A stretch of DNA of 64,000 bases from CAYPKW01 sp964411425 (GTDB lineage Bacteria > Pseudomonadota > Alphaproteobacteria > Dongiales > Dongiaceae): the NCBI GenBank assembly GCA_964411425.1, contig CAYPKW010000004.1, forward strand, positions 1 to 64,000, written 5' to 3'. The position numbers and the translations under genes were made by a program. Shown here one piece after another: positions 50,086 through 59,999 of the stretch. How positions within the stretch are numbered: the first letter of the stretch is position 1; every line of letters begins with the position of its first letter. The notes under the pieces were generated by a model. That model did no database searches. It was not told where the DNA came from and saw only the letters and a list, made by a program, of their open reading frames with translations.

Positions 50086-52184
50086 GCCGGTTCTGGCCGC
50101 ACCACCCACGGCCGCCGGCCGCGGGTCTCGCCGACCGAGACGACGCGGATCTCTCGTTCCGTCAGCCAGACCGCGTGGCCGCCGTAGCGCCACAGGTCGA
50201 AGCGATCGACGACGCGCGGAGCGGCGCAAGGGCCGCGCACCGGCTCCAGGCTTACGACCAGATCGGCGATCGCGCAGTCCTCGTCGAGTGCCGCGGGATC
50301 GCGCACCAGCGCCACAATCCGGCCGGCGCGCCGGTACAGGCAACCGAGCTCGTCGCAAGCAAGCGCCCCGTCGGCGCTGGGCGCGTCCCGCGGCCAGACG
50401 ATTCGCTCGTCCTGCGCGGCCCGGCGCAGCCACAGCTCGGAATCGAAGCGGGCGGCGCGCCCCGACGACAGCAGCAGCCGGCCGGACGCGTCGCGCAAGG
50501 CGATCAGCTTGCCGTCATCGGAAACCAGCAGGTCCGGCGGAACCGCGAACGCCATCGTGGCAAGACCGGCGGCAATGCCGACGAGGCCGAAGTACCGCCA
50601 GCGGCGCTGCCACAGACAAAGCCACAGGCCGCCCAGCGTGAGCGTCGCCAGGCCCGCCAGCGGCATGGCGGGAACCAGGACGGCCGCGCCCGGCCAGGCG
50701 GCGACCGTGCGCGCGATGGCGAGCAGGCCCTCGATGCCCCAGCCCATCGGCGCCCAGGCCGCGCCGTCCAGGCCGAACGGCATCGCTATCGAGGCCACCA
50801 CCGCCCACGGCATGATCCAGAAACCGGTCAGCGGCACCGCCAGCATGTTGGCGGCGACGCCGTACTCGGCCAGGCGGTTGAAATGGAACACGACGTAGGG
50901 GGCGGTGGCGAGCGTGGCGATGAGGCTGGTGAGGGCGAGCTCGCCGGCCCCTTGGACGGCGCGCCTGGGCCAGCCGGCCGCGGCCCGCCGTTCCGTGCGC
51001 CAGTCGCGGGCCGCCTCGTAGGCGGCGATGAGCGCCACCACCGCCGCGAAGGACATCTGGAAGCTGGGCCCGGTCAGGGTCTCGGGCCGCAGCAGCAGCA
51101 CCGCCGTCGCCGCCCAGGCGATGAGACGCATGGAGATGGCGCTGCGGTCGAGGATCACCGCCAATAGGATCAGTGCCGCCATGATGAAGGAACGTTGGGC
51201 GGGCACCGGGGCGCCGGACAGGAACAAATAGAACAGCGTGCCGACAAGCGCCGCCGCCGCCGCCCATTTCTTGATCGGTTGCGCGAGAGCCAGCGGCGGG
51301 ATCAGCGCCAGGACGGCCCGCACGCCGAAGAACAGGATGCCGGCGACGAAAGCCATGTGCAGCCCCGAGATCGACAGCAAGTGAATGATGCCGGAGTCGC
51401 GCATCGCTTGAACGGCCTCCTTCGGAATGGCGCCCTGGTCGCCCGTCACGAGGGCCGCCGCGATCGCGCCGGCGGCGCCGGGCAGGCGCTCCAGGATGCG
51501 CGCGGTCATCGACTGCCGCAGTCCGGCGAGCCGCACGGCGACGGCGGAAGGCTCCGGCGTGCCGGCCGGCGGCGTTGCTACCGTCGCCGCCCCGAACGCG
51601 AACCCCACGGCGCCGATGCCCTCGAAGAAGGCGTGGCGCTGGAAGTCGTAGGTGCCCGGCGCCGAGGGTGGCGAGGGCGGCGCCAATGTGGCGCGCGCCG
51701 ACATCCATTGCCCGGGGTCGATCGGCGGCAGGCGGCCGGCGAGCCGGATGCGGACGCGCCGTGGCGTCGCGTCGGGCGCGAGACCCTCGATCGCCACCTG
51801 CTCGAGGATCACTCGCCGGGCGCCCGGCAGCGCCTCGACAGCGACCGCCCTGCCTTCCACCCGCACCGGCCCGATCTCGCGCGTGAGCATGGGGGTGGCG
51901 AGAACGTAGGTGCGAATCTGGCCGGCGGCGAGACCGGCGGCGAGGCTTCCCGCGGCAAGGGCGGGCAACAGCAGCGCCACGCGACGGCGGCCCAGTACCG
52001 CCAGTGCCGCCGCCGCGCCAAGCCCTGCCGGCCCGACCCAGATCGCCGGCTCTCGCGCCAGGGCGAAGTATAGCGCGACGCCGATACCTACGCCCACCGG
52101 CAGCCACAAGGGCCAGCGTTCCCGCTCGGCCAGCGCCGTGCGGGTGAGGCCGTGGGCTATCGCGGTTCCGAGTGGTCGGATCAT
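50079..52184 (-). CDS. comEC: ComEC/Rec2 family DNA-uptake membrane protein
   Basis: Encodes 701 residues. ComEC forms the inner-membrane channel for transforming DNA. An N-terminal DUF4131-like region with hydrophobic segments (about 30-80) and an OB-like soluble part precedes the Competence domain (about 225-490) with SGIIHLLSISGLHMAFVAGI and LSGAPVPAQRSFIMA. The C-terminal ~150 residues are a degenerate metallo-beta-lactamase-like domain lacking the HxHxDH metal motif, as in many alphaproteobacteria. ATG 52184 is chosen; the frame extends to 52229. comEC is divergent from gltX with a 77-base spacer. Confidence 0.92.
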   Translation of the reverse strand: MIRPLGTAIAHGLTRTALAERERWPLWLPVGVGIGVALYFALAREPAIWVGPAGLGAAAALAVLGRRRVALLLPALAAGSLAAGLAAGQIRTYVLATPMLTREIGPVRVEGRAVAVEALPGARRVILEQVAIEGLAPDATPRRVRIRLAGRLPPIDPGQWMSARATLAPPSPPSAPGTYDFQRHAFFEGIGAVGFAFGAATVATPPAGTPEPSAVAVRLAGLRQSMTARILERLPGAAGAIAAALVTGDQGAIPKEAVQAMRDSGIIHLLSISGLHMAFVAGILFFGVRAVLALIPPLALAQPIKKWAAAAALVGTLFYLFLSGAPVPAQRSFIMAALILLAVILDRSAISMRLIAWAATAVLLLRPETLTGPSFQMSFAAVVALIAAYEAARDWRTERRAAAGWPRRAVQGAGELALTSLIATLATAPYVVFHFNRLAEYGVAANMLAVPLTGFWIMPWAVVASIAMPFGLDGAAWAPMGWGIEGLLAIARTVAAWPGAAVLVPAMPLAGLATLTLGGLWLCLWQRRWRYFGLVGIAAGLATMAFAVPPDLLVSDDGKLIALRDASGRLLLSSGRAARFDSELWLRRAAQDERIVWPRDAPSADGALACDELGCLYRRAGRIVALVRDPAALDEDCAIADLVVSLEPVRGPCAAPRVVDRFDLWRYGGHAVWLTEREIRVVSVGETRGRRPWVVRPEPAQ

Positions 52185-52261
52185 GCTCCAGCAAACCCGA
52201 TTGAGAACCTGCCGACCGCCATGGTACATCGCAAGCCCTCGCCAATGCCTGCCATCCGACC

Positions 52262-53698
52262 ATGACCGTCGTCGCGCGCTTCGCCCCCTCGCCCACCGGC
52301 TACCTGCACATCGGCGGGGCGCGCACGGCGCTGTTCAACTGGCTGTTCGCTAGGCACCATCGGGGCCGGTTCCACTTGCGCATCGAGGACACGGACCGGC
52401 AGCGCTCGACGCAGGGCGCCATCGACGCCATTCGCGAAGGACTCGATTGGCTCGGTCTCGGCTGGGACGGCGAGATCGTGTACCAGTCGCAACTTGCGGC
52501 TCGCCACGCTGAAGTTGCGCGCGGCCTGCTCGACGCGGGCCTGGCGTATCATTGCTATTGCACGCCAGCGGAACTGCAAGCCATGCGCGACGCGGCCAAG
52601 GCGGCCGGGCGGCCGGTACGCTACGACGGGAGGTGGCGCGACCGCGATCCGGCCGAAGCACCGCGCGACGTGCCGCCGGTCATTCGCCTCAAGGCCCCGC
52701 TGCAGGGCGATACGGCGGTGCTCGACCGCGTGCAGGGCGAGGTGCGCATCGCCAACGAGCAGCTCGACGACATGGTGCTGCTGCGCGGCGACGGCACGCC
52801 GACCTATATGTTGTCGGTGGTCGTGGACGACCACGACATGGCCATCACGCACGTGATCCGCGGCGTCGACCACCTGACCAACACCTTCCGTCAGGCGCAG
52901 ATCTATGCCGCGCTCGACTGGCAGGCCCCGATTTTCGCCCACATCCCGCTCATCCACGGCGCCGACGGCACGAAGCTCTCGAAACGGCATGGAGCGCTCG
53001 GCATCGAGGCCTATCGCGACATGGGCTATCTGCCGGAGGCGATGCGGAACTACCTGCTGCGCCTCGGCTGGGCTCATGGCGACGACGAGACCATCGACAC
53101 CGATCGGGCGATCGAATGGTTCGACCTGGACGGGATCGGCCGCTCCGCGGCCCGCTTCGATGCGGCCAAGCTCGACAACCTCAATTCGCATTACATGCGA
53201 TTGGCCGACGACCGCCGGCTCGTGGAACTGCTCGCTCCCCGGTTGGAGAAACGCCTCGGCCGGGCGCCGGACGCCGCGGCCGGCGAGCGCTTGCGCCGCG
53301 GCATGGCCGGCCTCAAGGCGCGCGCCAGGACGCTGGAGGAACTGGCCGGCAACGCGCTCATCTACGTGCGCCCGCGCCCGCTGCCGATCGACGACAAGGC
53401 CGCCGCCATGCTCGACGCCGTTGCGCGCCGGCGGCTCCTGCGCCTCGCGGCATCCTTGCCCGACGAGGACGGCTGGCGCGCGGCCGAACTGGAGGCGGCC
53501 GTGCGCCGCTTCGCCGAAGCCGACGGCTCGAAGCTGGGCGAGGTTGCCCAGCCGTTGCGCGCGGCGCTCACCGGCGCCACGGTGTCGCCCGGCATATTCG
53601 AGGTCATGGAAGTGCTCGGCCGCGGCGAAACCCTGGCCCGCCTGGCCGATGCCGCCGAGCCGGCGGCCTTGGCCAGACGGCCCCTAATTGAACGTTAA
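52262..53698 (+). CDS. gltX: Glutamate-tRNA ligase
   Basis: Encodes 478 residues. The class I signature HIGH is YLHIGGARTALFNWL (from about residue 15) and the KMSKS loop is TKLSKRHG (about 240). RIEDTDRQRS and YHCYCTP are typical of GluRS. The C-terminal anticodon-binding part is complete. In alphaproteobacteria two GltX paralogues are common, one charging tRNA-Gln by the indirect route; the sequence alone does not say which this is. It lies 74 bases before gltA on the same strand. Confidence 0.95.
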   Translation: MTVVARFAPSPTGYLHIGGARTALFNWLFARHHRGRFHLRIEDTDRQRSTQGAIDAIREGLDWLGLGWDGEIVYQSQLAARHAEVARGLLDAGLAYHCYCTPAELQAMRDAAKAAGRPVRYDGRWRDRDPAEAPRDVPPVIRLKAPLQGDTAVLDRVQGEVRIANEQLDDMVLLRGDGTPTYMLSVVVDDHDMAITHVIRGVDHLTNTFRQAQIYAALDWQAPIFAHIPLIHGADGTKLSKRHGALGIEAYRDMGYLPEAMRNYLLRLGWAHGDDETIDTDRAIEWFDLDGIGRSAARFDAAKLDNLNSHYMRLADDRRLVELLAPRLEKRLGRAPDAAAGERLRRGMAGLKARARTLEELAGNALIYVRPRPLPIDDKAAAMLDAVARRRLLRLAASLPDEDGWRAAELEAAVRRFAEADGSKLGEVAQPLRAALTGATVSPGIFEVMEVLGRGETLARLADAAEPAALARRPLIER

Positions 53699-53772
53699 GC
53701 GGTTCGGCACTATTCTCGCGCCCGGATCTCGAGTCGCGGCGGACGCAAGCCCCTATGGGAGGGCCCAAGGAC

Positions 53773-55176
53773 ATGGCCAAGAGGACAGCCAAGAGCCTGA
53801 AAAAGCGCGTGCCGTCCAGGGCGGCGCCGACGCGGGCGGAGCGCCCCGCGGCTCGTCAGCCCGATACGGCGCGCGGCGCCGGCGAGCACACCTTCACGCT
53901 CACCGACAATCGCACCGGCGCGTCGTTCGAACTACCGGTGCTACACGGCGTCAAGGGGCCATCGGTGATCGACGTGCGCCGGCTTTACGCGGACCATGGC
54001 TACTTCACCTATGATCCGGGCTACGGCTCGACCGGCAGCTGCGATTCCAAGATCACGTTCATCGACGGCGAGGCAGGGATACTACTACATCGCGGCTATC
54101 CGATCGAGGAACTGGCGGAGCACAGTGACTTTCTCGAGGTTTGTTATCTTCTGCTGTACGGCGAACTGCCGACCGCGCGCGAAAAGGCGCGGTTCCAGCA
54201 CGACATCACTTACCACACCATGCTGCACGAGCAGATCGCGACGTTCTACCGCGGCTTCCGGCGCGACGCGCACCCGATGGCGGTCATGGTAGGCGTGGTG
54301 GGCGCGCTCTCGGCCTTCTATCACGACAGCACCGATATCGCCGATCCGCGCCAGCGCATCGTCGCCTCGCACCGGCTGATCGCGAAGATGCCGACCATCG
54401 CCGCCATGGCGTACAAGTATTCCGTCGGGCAGCCGTTCATTTACCCGCGCAACGACCTGAGCTACGCGGAGAATTTTCTGCGCATGACGTTCGCGGTGCC
54501 GGCCGAGGATTACCGGGTGAACCCGGCGGTGGCGCGGGCCATGGACCGCATCTTCATCCTGCACGCCGACCACGAGCAGAATGCGTCCACCTCGACCGTG
54601 CGCATCGCCGGGTCGAGCGGCGCCAATCCCTTTGCTTGCATCGCCGCCGGCATCGCCTCGCTGTGGGGTCCAGCCCACGGCGGAGCCAACGAGGCGGTGC
54701 TCGCCATGCTGCGCCAGATCGGCGACAAGAAGCGAATCCCCGAGTTCATCAGGCGGGCCAAGGACAAGAACGACTCGTTCCGGCTTATGGGCTTCGGTCA
54801 CCGGGTGTACAAGAACTACGATCCGCGCGCCGCCGTCCTGCGCACCTCCTGCCATGAGGTGCTGGACGAGCTCGGCATCCGCGACGAGCCACTGCTCGAC
54901 CTCGCCATGGAGCTCGAACGCATCGCGCTCGAGGACGACTACTTCGTCGCCCGCAAGCTGTTCCCGAACGTGGATTTTTATTCGGGCATCATCCTGCAGG
55001 CGATCGGCTTCCCGACCAGCATGTTCACGGTGCTGTTCTCGGTCGCGCGATCGGTGGGCTGGGTCGCCCAGTGGAACGAGATGATCGAGGACCCGGCGCA
55101 ACGGATCGGGCGGCCGCGCCAACTCTATACCGGCCACACCCAGCGCAAGTTCGTGCCGCTCGCCGGGCGAGGCTAA
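53773..55176 (+). CDS. gltA: Citrate synthase (type II)
   Basis: Encodes 467 residues. It condenses acetyl-CoA and oxaloacetate at the entry of the TCA cycle. Catalytic regions are GPAHGGANEAVLAML, GFGHRVYKNYDPRA and VDFYSGIIL with the conserved Asp. The zinc-free, NADH-regulated type II layout with the N-terminal domain (FTYDPGYGSTGSCDSKITFIDG, split by its TGS) fits. An extra ~35-residue basic Lys/Arg/Pro-rich extension precedes the core. ATG 53773 is preferred to 53755 because GGGAGG lies upstream of it. Confidence 0.95.
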   Translation: MAKRTAKSLKKRVPSRAAPTRAERPAARQPDTARGAGEHTFTLTDNRTGASFELPVLHGVKGPSVIDVRRLYADHGYFTYDPGYGSTGSCDSKITFIDGEAGILLHRGYPIEELAEHSDFLEVCYLLLYGELPTAREKARFQHDITYHTMLHEQIATFYRGFRRDAHPMAVMVGVVGALSAFYHDSTDIADPRQRIVASHRLIAKMPTIAAMAYKYSVGQPFIYPRNDLSYAENFLRMTFAVPAEDYRVNPAVARAMDRIFILHADHEQNASTSTVRIAGSSGANPFACIAAGIASLWGPAHGGANEAVLAMLRQIGDKKRIPEFIRRAKDKNDSFRLMGFGHRVYKNYDPRAAVLRTSCHEVLDELGIRDEPLLDLAMELERIALEDDYFVARKLFPNVDFYSGIILQAIGFPTSMFTVLFSVARSVGWVAQWNEMIEDPAQRIGRPRQLYTGHTQRKFVPLAGRG

Positions 55177-55179
55177 CAG

Positions 55180-55650
55180 CTATTCGTCGCGGATCATCGC
55201 GGCGAACGTCGCCTCGGCGACCAGCTTGCCATCGACCTTGGCCTCGCCGCGGAACTTCCAGACAAGCCCGCGCGCCCGCTCCTGGCGCACGTGCACGCGC
55301 AGTTGGTCGCCGGGAAACACCGGCCGGCGGAAACGCGCATTCTCCACCGACATGAAATACACCAGCTTGCCCTCGAACTTGGGCCCCAGCGTGTGCACCA
55401 CCAGAACCGCCGCGGTCTGCGCCATCGCTTCGATGATGAGCACGCCCGGCATGACGGGCTGGGATGGGAAATGACCGGCGAAATAGCCCTCGTTGATGGA
55501 AACGTTCTTGATCCCCACGGCGCTCCGGCCGGCGATCATGTCGACCACGCGATCGATCATGAGGAACGGAAAGCGATGCGGGATCAGTTGCTGGATCCGC
55601 GCAACGTCTGCCTCGACGGCTTGAGCCGTCTGGTCGCCAGTTTCGTCCAT
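55180..55650 (-). CDS. fabZ: 3-hydroxyacyl-ACP dehydratase FabZ
   Basis: Encodes 156 residues of the hot-dog fold. PHRFPFLMIDRVV holds the catalytic His and GHFPSQPVMPGVLIIEAMAQ the catalytic Glu. It dehydrates 3-hydroxyacyl-ACP in fatty-acid elongation. ATG 55650 is the first start in the conserved region. In relatives fabZ sits between lpxD and lpxA; here it follows skp after 101 bases and is convergent with gltA 3 bases away, so neither lpx gene is present. Confidence 0.94.
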   Translation of the reverse strand: MDETGDQTAQAVEADVARIQQLIPHRFPFLMIDRVVDMIAGRSAVGIKNVSINEGYFAGHFPSQPVMPGVLIIEAMAQTAAVLVVHTLGPKFEGKLVYFMSVENARFRRPVFPGDQLRVHVRQERARGLVWKFRGEAKVDGKLVAEATFAAMIRDE

Positions 55651-55751
55651 ATGGCTTCGCTCTTGGTGGAGCCCGCCACGCCGGATCGCCGGCCCCGAAC
55701 GGGAGATTGCTGCCGCCCCGCCGGGGCCGCGGTCGCCGGGGGGCGAGCGCC

Positions 55752-56306
55752 TCACGATTTCGGCAGGGTCACCTTGGGCAGTTGCTCGTCCAGTTTCTTC
55801 AACGTCTCCGCCGTGATGTCGAGCGCGCTTCCCGGCCATACCACATTCAGTCTGTTCAGCACGATGGTGGCGCCTCTGGCCTTGGCGACCTCGGCCACGA
55901 TTTTGAGAAGGGCCGTGCGGATCTGATCGGAGCCGGCATTCATCGATTTTTCCAACTGCACGCGGCGTGCCTCGGCGCTCTGCCGCAGCTTGTCCAGCTG
56001 CCCTTCGATCTCCTGCCGTTTCTTCTGATAGTCCTCCGGCGAAAGGGTCGCCTGCTGCGATTTCAACTGCTGGTCCGCCGCGCGCAAGGACTTCTCCTGT
56101 TTGGCGATTTCGGCCTGGTAGGCGGCGCGCTGCTTCTCGAGCTCCGCCTGGATGCTCTTGGCGGCCTTGGATTGGCGCTGGATCTGCGGCACGTCCAGCA
56201 CGGCGATGACCACTTCGGCCGATGCCGGTCGCGCATCGGTGGCCAACGCGAGGCCGAAGAGGAGCGCGGCCAACGGCATAATGAACGAGCGAAACTTGTT
56301 GCTCAT
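55752..56306 (-). CDS. skp: OmpH/Skp family periplasmic chaperone
   Basis: Encodes 184 residues. A signal peptide (MSNKFRSFIMPLAALLFGLA to about residue 30, cut after ASA) is followed by the short beta strand VVIAVLDVPQIQ and a long Lys/Gln/Glu-rich coiled coil (about 45-140), then IVLNRLNVVW. This is the tentacle-shaped Skp trimer that holds unfolded outer-membrane proteins for BamA, which is encoded 32 bases upstream. AGGAGAG lies before the start. Confidence 0.9.
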   Translation of the reverse strand: MSNKFRSFIMPLAALLFGLALATDARPASAEVVIAVLDVPQIQRQSKAAKSIQAELEKQRAAYQAEIAKQEKSLRAADQQLKSQQATLSPEDYQKKRQEIEGQLDKLRQSAEARRVQLEKSMNAGSDQIRTALLKIVAEVAKARGATIVLNRLNVVWPGSALDITAETLKKLDEQLPKVTLPKS

Positions 56307-56338
56307 GATGATCGAAAACTCTCCTGGGTGGGTTTGAC

Positions 56339-58660
56339 TCAGAACGTAGTGCCGACGTTGAAGCTGAAGAACTCCGTCTCGTCGTAGCTTTTCTTCAGCA
56401 GCGGATAGGCCAGGTCGATCGCCAATGGTCCGAACGGCGAGACCCAGGTCAAGCCGGCGCCGACCGAAGCCCGCAGCGCGATCTCGTCGATAATGCTGCA
56501 CGCGGGCGGTACGGCGGGCGGAGCAGGACACGTCGCATCGGTATCGTAGAGCGTGCCGAAGTCACTGAAGAAGCGCCCGCGCACTTGAAACTCTTCCAGC
56601 AGCGGCAGCACCAGCGGAAACCCGAGCTCTACCGAGCCCACGGCGTATTGGTTGCCTCCCAATGCGTCGTTGGCAATGACATCGCGCGGCCCAATGCCGC
56701 CGGCGGTAAAGCCGCGCAGGTTGGGGCCGCCGATGAAGTAACTGTCGACGATGCGAACGCCCTCGCCCAGCCCGGCGATGTACCCGAGCTCCGCCGTCAC
56801 GCCCGCCGACCAGTCCTCGAAGATCGGGAAGGGCACATAATAGCCGGCGCCCAACCGGGTGCCGACATAGTGGACGTCGCCGCCGAGGCCCGCGACGTCG
56901 TTGCGCAGCCGAAGGTAATAACCGTCGCGGGGTTCGAAGCGCGAATCGCGCCGGTCATACAGGAGATCGTGCGCGACCAGCGAGGTCAGCGTGACGCCTG
57001 CCTGTTGCGCGATCGCAAGGGAGGTCGACGAGACGTTGAACACGTCGAGGTGGGTCAGCGTATAGCGCAGGTTGTGCCGGGTGTGCTCGGAAATGTCGTA
57101 GCCCATGCGAAACCCGCCGCCGGTGCGCTTTTCATCGAACGAACTTTCGCTGCGTTCGGTCTCGGTGTGGAACAGGTCGATGCCGGCGGCGACCGGCTTG
57201 TCCATGAAATAGGGCTCGGTGAAGCTTAGATTCAACTGCGATTGCAAGCCGGACAGCGAGAAGTCGAGCCGCAGGTCCTGGCCGCGGCCGAGCAGATTGC
57301 GCTCGCGCAACCCGACGTTGCCGACCGGTCCCTCGGAGGTCGAGAAGCCCACGCCGAATGTGATTTCGCCGGTTGCCCGTTCCTCCACGTCGACTACGAG
57401 GATGGTCCTGTCGGGAGCGTCGCTCGGCACGTTCTTGATATCCACCTTCGAAAAGAACCCGAGGTTCTGGATGCGTTGCCGGGTCCGCCGCTCCTTGCTG
57501 GTGTCGAACGCGTCCCCCTCCACCAGGCGGAACTCGCGCCGGATCACCTTGTCGAGCGTCCGCACGTTGTTGATGATGTCGATCCGCTCCACGTACACGC
57601 GCGGACCCTCCTGCACCTCGAAGACGATGTTGATGACGAGCAGCTCGGCGTCGAGGTCGGGGTGCAGGCGAATATCGACGAAGGCGTAGCCCAGCGTCCC
57701 TACCGCCGCGCCGAGGTTGGCGATGGTTTTTTCCACCACCCGCGCATCGTACCAGTCCCCCTCCTCGACGGTGATCTCCTGGCGCAGGGCCTCTACATCG
57801 ATGTTTTTCAGCCCGACTTCGAGATCGATCGTACCGAACTTGTAACGCTGCCCCTCTTCCACCGTGAAGGTAATGAAGAATCCGGAGCGGTCGGGCGCCA
57901 ACTCCGCCACGGCCGAGACGACGCGAAAATCGGCGTAGCCCTCCTTGAGATAGAAGTTCCTCAACGCCTCGCGGTCGACGGTCAACCGATCCGGGTCGTA
58001 ACGGTCGCTCACCGTCAGGAAGCGGTACCAGGCGCTCTCCTGGGTGCTGACCTCGTCGCGCAACGCGCCATCGCTGAACACCACGTTGCCGACGAAATCG
58101 ATGCGCGTGACGCCGGTGACCTGGCCCTCGTCGATCTCGAACACCAAGTCGATGCGGTTCTGGTCGAGTTTGATGACCTTGGGCTCGACGGTGGCGGCGA
58201 AGCGCCCGCTGCGCCGATAAAGATCGAGGATCCGCTTGGCATCGCTCTGCACCCGCGTCTGGGTATATACCACGCGCGAGCGCAACTGCACCTCGGTCTG
58301 CAGCACTTCGTCTTCGATGTGCTGGTTGCCCTCGAAGGCCAGGCGATTGATGATCGGGTTCTCGACCACGGTGACGACCAGCGTACTACTGTCGCGTCGG
58401 AAAACGACGTCGGCGAAAAGGCCGGTGGCGAACAGGTTCTTAAGCGCGCGGTCGATCTTGCCGGCCTCGAAGGTGTCGCCGGGCACGATCTGCATATAGG
58501 AGCGTACCGTCTCCGGCTCGATGCGCTGAGTGCCCTCGACGCGGATCTCGGCGATCGGCTCACCGCTCAGCAGTTCCTCCGCGAGCGCGACGCCATAGGC
58601 GACAACGCACAGCAGGACCCCCAGCAGGATCGCGCCGAACCGCCTTCGCACGCCTTTCAT
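56339..58660 (-). CDS. bamA: Outer membrane assembly factor BamA
   Basis: Encodes 773 residues. A signal peptide (to about residue 27) is followed by five POTRA domains (about 35-430; for example IAEIRVEGTQRIEPETVRSY) and an Omp85 barrel with the conserved loop-6 motif LRGF (GPNLRGFTAGG) and a terminal phenylalanine (FNVGTTF) that marks outer-membrane barrels. It inserts beta-barrel proteins. GGGGGGAGG lies just before the start. The order rseP-bamA-skp is standard. Confidence 0.96.
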   Translation of the reverse strand: MKGVRRRFGAILLGVLLCVVAYGVALAEELLSGEPIAEIRVEGTQRIEPETVRSYMQIVPGDTFEAGKIDRALKNLFATGLFADVVFRRDSSTLVVTVVENPIINRLAFEGNQHIEDEVLQTEVQLRSRVVYTQTRVQSDAKRILDLYRRSGRFAATVEPKVIKLDQNRIDLVFEIDEGQVTGVTRIDFVGNVVFSDGALRDEVSTQESAWYRFLTVSDRYDPDRLTVDREALRNFYLKEGYADFRVVSAVAELAPDRSGFFITFTVEEGQRYKFGTIDLEVGLKNIDVEALRQEITVEEGDWYDARVVEKTIANLGAAVGTLGYAFVDIRLHPDLDAELLVINIVFEVQEGPRVYVERIDIINNVRTLDKVIRREFRLVEGDAFDTSKERRTRQRIQNLGFFSKVDIKNVPSDAPDRTILVVDVEERATGEITFGVGFSTSEGPVGNVGLRERNLLGRGQDLRLDFSLSGLQSQLNLSFTEPYFMDKPVAAGIDLFHTETERSESSFDEKRTGGGFRMGYDISEHTRHNLRYTLTHLDVFNVSSTSLAIAQQAGVTLTSLVAHDLLYDRRDSRFEPRDGYYLRLRNDVAGLGGDVHYVGTRLGAGYYVPFPIFEDWSAGVTAELGYIAGLGEGVRIVDSYFIGGPNLRGFTAGGIGPRDVIANDALGGNQYAVGSVELGFPLVLPLLEEFQVRGRFFSDFGTLYDTDATCPAPPAVPPACSIIDEIALRASVGAGLTWVSPFGPLAIDLAYPLLKKSYDETEFFSFNVGTTF

Positions 58661-58679
58661 CCTCCCCCCATCCTCCCCT

Positions 58680-59822
58680 TCAGGTGATCAGGCGATTGAT
58701 GAAATCCGCCACCACCGGGAAGGACATCAAGTCGTTGCGCGTCGCCAACAGAAACAGCCCCACCACTAGCGCGAGGCCGATCCGGAAGCCCCATTCCTGC
58801 GCCCGGGCGCCGAGCGGGCGACCGCGCACCGCTTCGACAGCATAGTAGGCCAGATGGCCGCCGTCGAGCATCGGCACGGGGAACAAATTGATCAGGCCCA
58901 GGTTGACCGACAGTACCGCGGAAAACGCCAGGAAGGCTACCCACCCCACCTCGGTCACGTCACCCGACATCTTGGCGATCCGAATGATGCCGCCAAGCTC
59001 GTCGGCGGAACGGCTGCCGGCGATCATTTGTCCGACCGCCGTGAGCGTGGTCGCCGACAGATCATAAGTGTCGACCACGGCAAGCCAGACGGCGGTGAGG
59101 GGATCGTGGCGGATCACCTCGCTGCGGCCCGCGCTGCGTACGCCGAGTCGACCCACCCGGCGGGCGTTGCCGAAAAAGTCCATCTCCTCGATGATGCGCG
59201 GTACCGCACGCGTCGAGAGGCGCTCGTCGCCGCGCACCACGACGATGTCGAGCGGAGCGTCGAGGCCGAGCTGCACCTTGGCGGCGATGTCCTCGAACCG
59301 CTCGACCTCTGCGCCGTTCAAGCTGACGATGCGGTCGCCCGGCTGCAACCCCGCCTCATCGGCGGCGCTGCCCGCCTCCACGGTGCCGACGACCGGCTGC
59401 GAAACCTGCTGGCCGTACGTACCGTAAAGAACCGCGAGCAGAACGATCGTGAGCAGAAAGTTGGCCAGCGGACCGCCGAAGACGATGGCGCTCCGTTGCA
59501 GCAGACTCTTGCCCTGAAACGCGACCATCCGCTCCTCGGCAGTCAGCGGCCGCTGACTGCCATCGGGCAGGCTCGCGAAGTTGGTGTCGCCGAACATCTT
59601 GACGTAACCCCCGAGCGGCAGGGCGCTGAACTTCCAGCGCGTGCCTCGGCGGTCGGTATAGCCGAACAGCTCCGGCCCGAAGCCGATGGAAAATACATCC
59701 ACCCGAACGCCGCAACGGCGCGCGACCAGGAAATGCCCCCACTCGTGCACGAAGACGAGCAGCGTCAGAACGAGCAGGAAGCTGAGGAAGTAGTGCGGCA
59801 GCCCGGTCACGAAATCCAGCAT
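58680..59822 (-). CDS. rseP: RIP-type zinc metalloprotease RseP
   Basis: Encodes 380 residues. The first helix has the zinc motif HEWGH in VFVHEWGHFLVARRCGV, a PDZ domain lies in the middle (AADEAGLQPGDRIVSLNGAEV), and the last helices contain NLGLINLFPVPMLDGGHL with the catalytic Asp. It cleaves membrane-bound anti-sigma factors and leftover signal peptides. The usual upstream neighbour dxr is missing; 177 non-coding bases separate it from cdsA. Confidence 0.95.
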   Translation of the reverse strand: MLDFVTGLPHYFLSFLLVLTLLVFVHEWGHFLVARRCGVRVDVFSIGFGPELFGYTDRRGTRWKFSALPLGGYVKMFGDTNFASLPDGSQRPLTAEERMVAFQGKSLLQRSAIVFGGPLANFLLTIVLLAVLYGTYGQQVSQPVVGTVEAGSAADEAGLQPGDRIVSLNGAEVERFEDIAAKVQLGLDAPLDIVVVRGDERLSTRAVPRIIEEMDFFGNARRVGRLGVRSAGRSEVIRHDPLTAVWLAVVDTYDLSATTLTAVGQMIAGSRSADELGGIIRIAKMSGDVTEVGWVAFLAFSAVLSVNLGLINLFPVPMLDGGHLAYYAVEAVRGRPLGARAQEWGFRIGLALVVGLFLLATRNDLMSFPVVADFINRLIT

Positions 59823-59999
59823 GGAGGACCCAAAAGTTCTTGCCGTTCACGACACGTACGACCGCGGGACATCCCCCCGACGCGCCTGCCGGCTTCGGTT
59901 AATTCAACCGCGACGACCGCCAGTGTATCGGGCCTCTGGCGGCAGGTCCAGAACGCCGGCGGGCTTTTCGCGACAAGTATGGCGCGGCGGTGGCGAGGA

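Noticed and set aside
59823..59999. Possible remnant of dxr between cdsA and rseP
   Set aside because: Reverse-strand translations of the 177 bases show no DXR-like segment; it appears to be a plain promoter-containing spacer.
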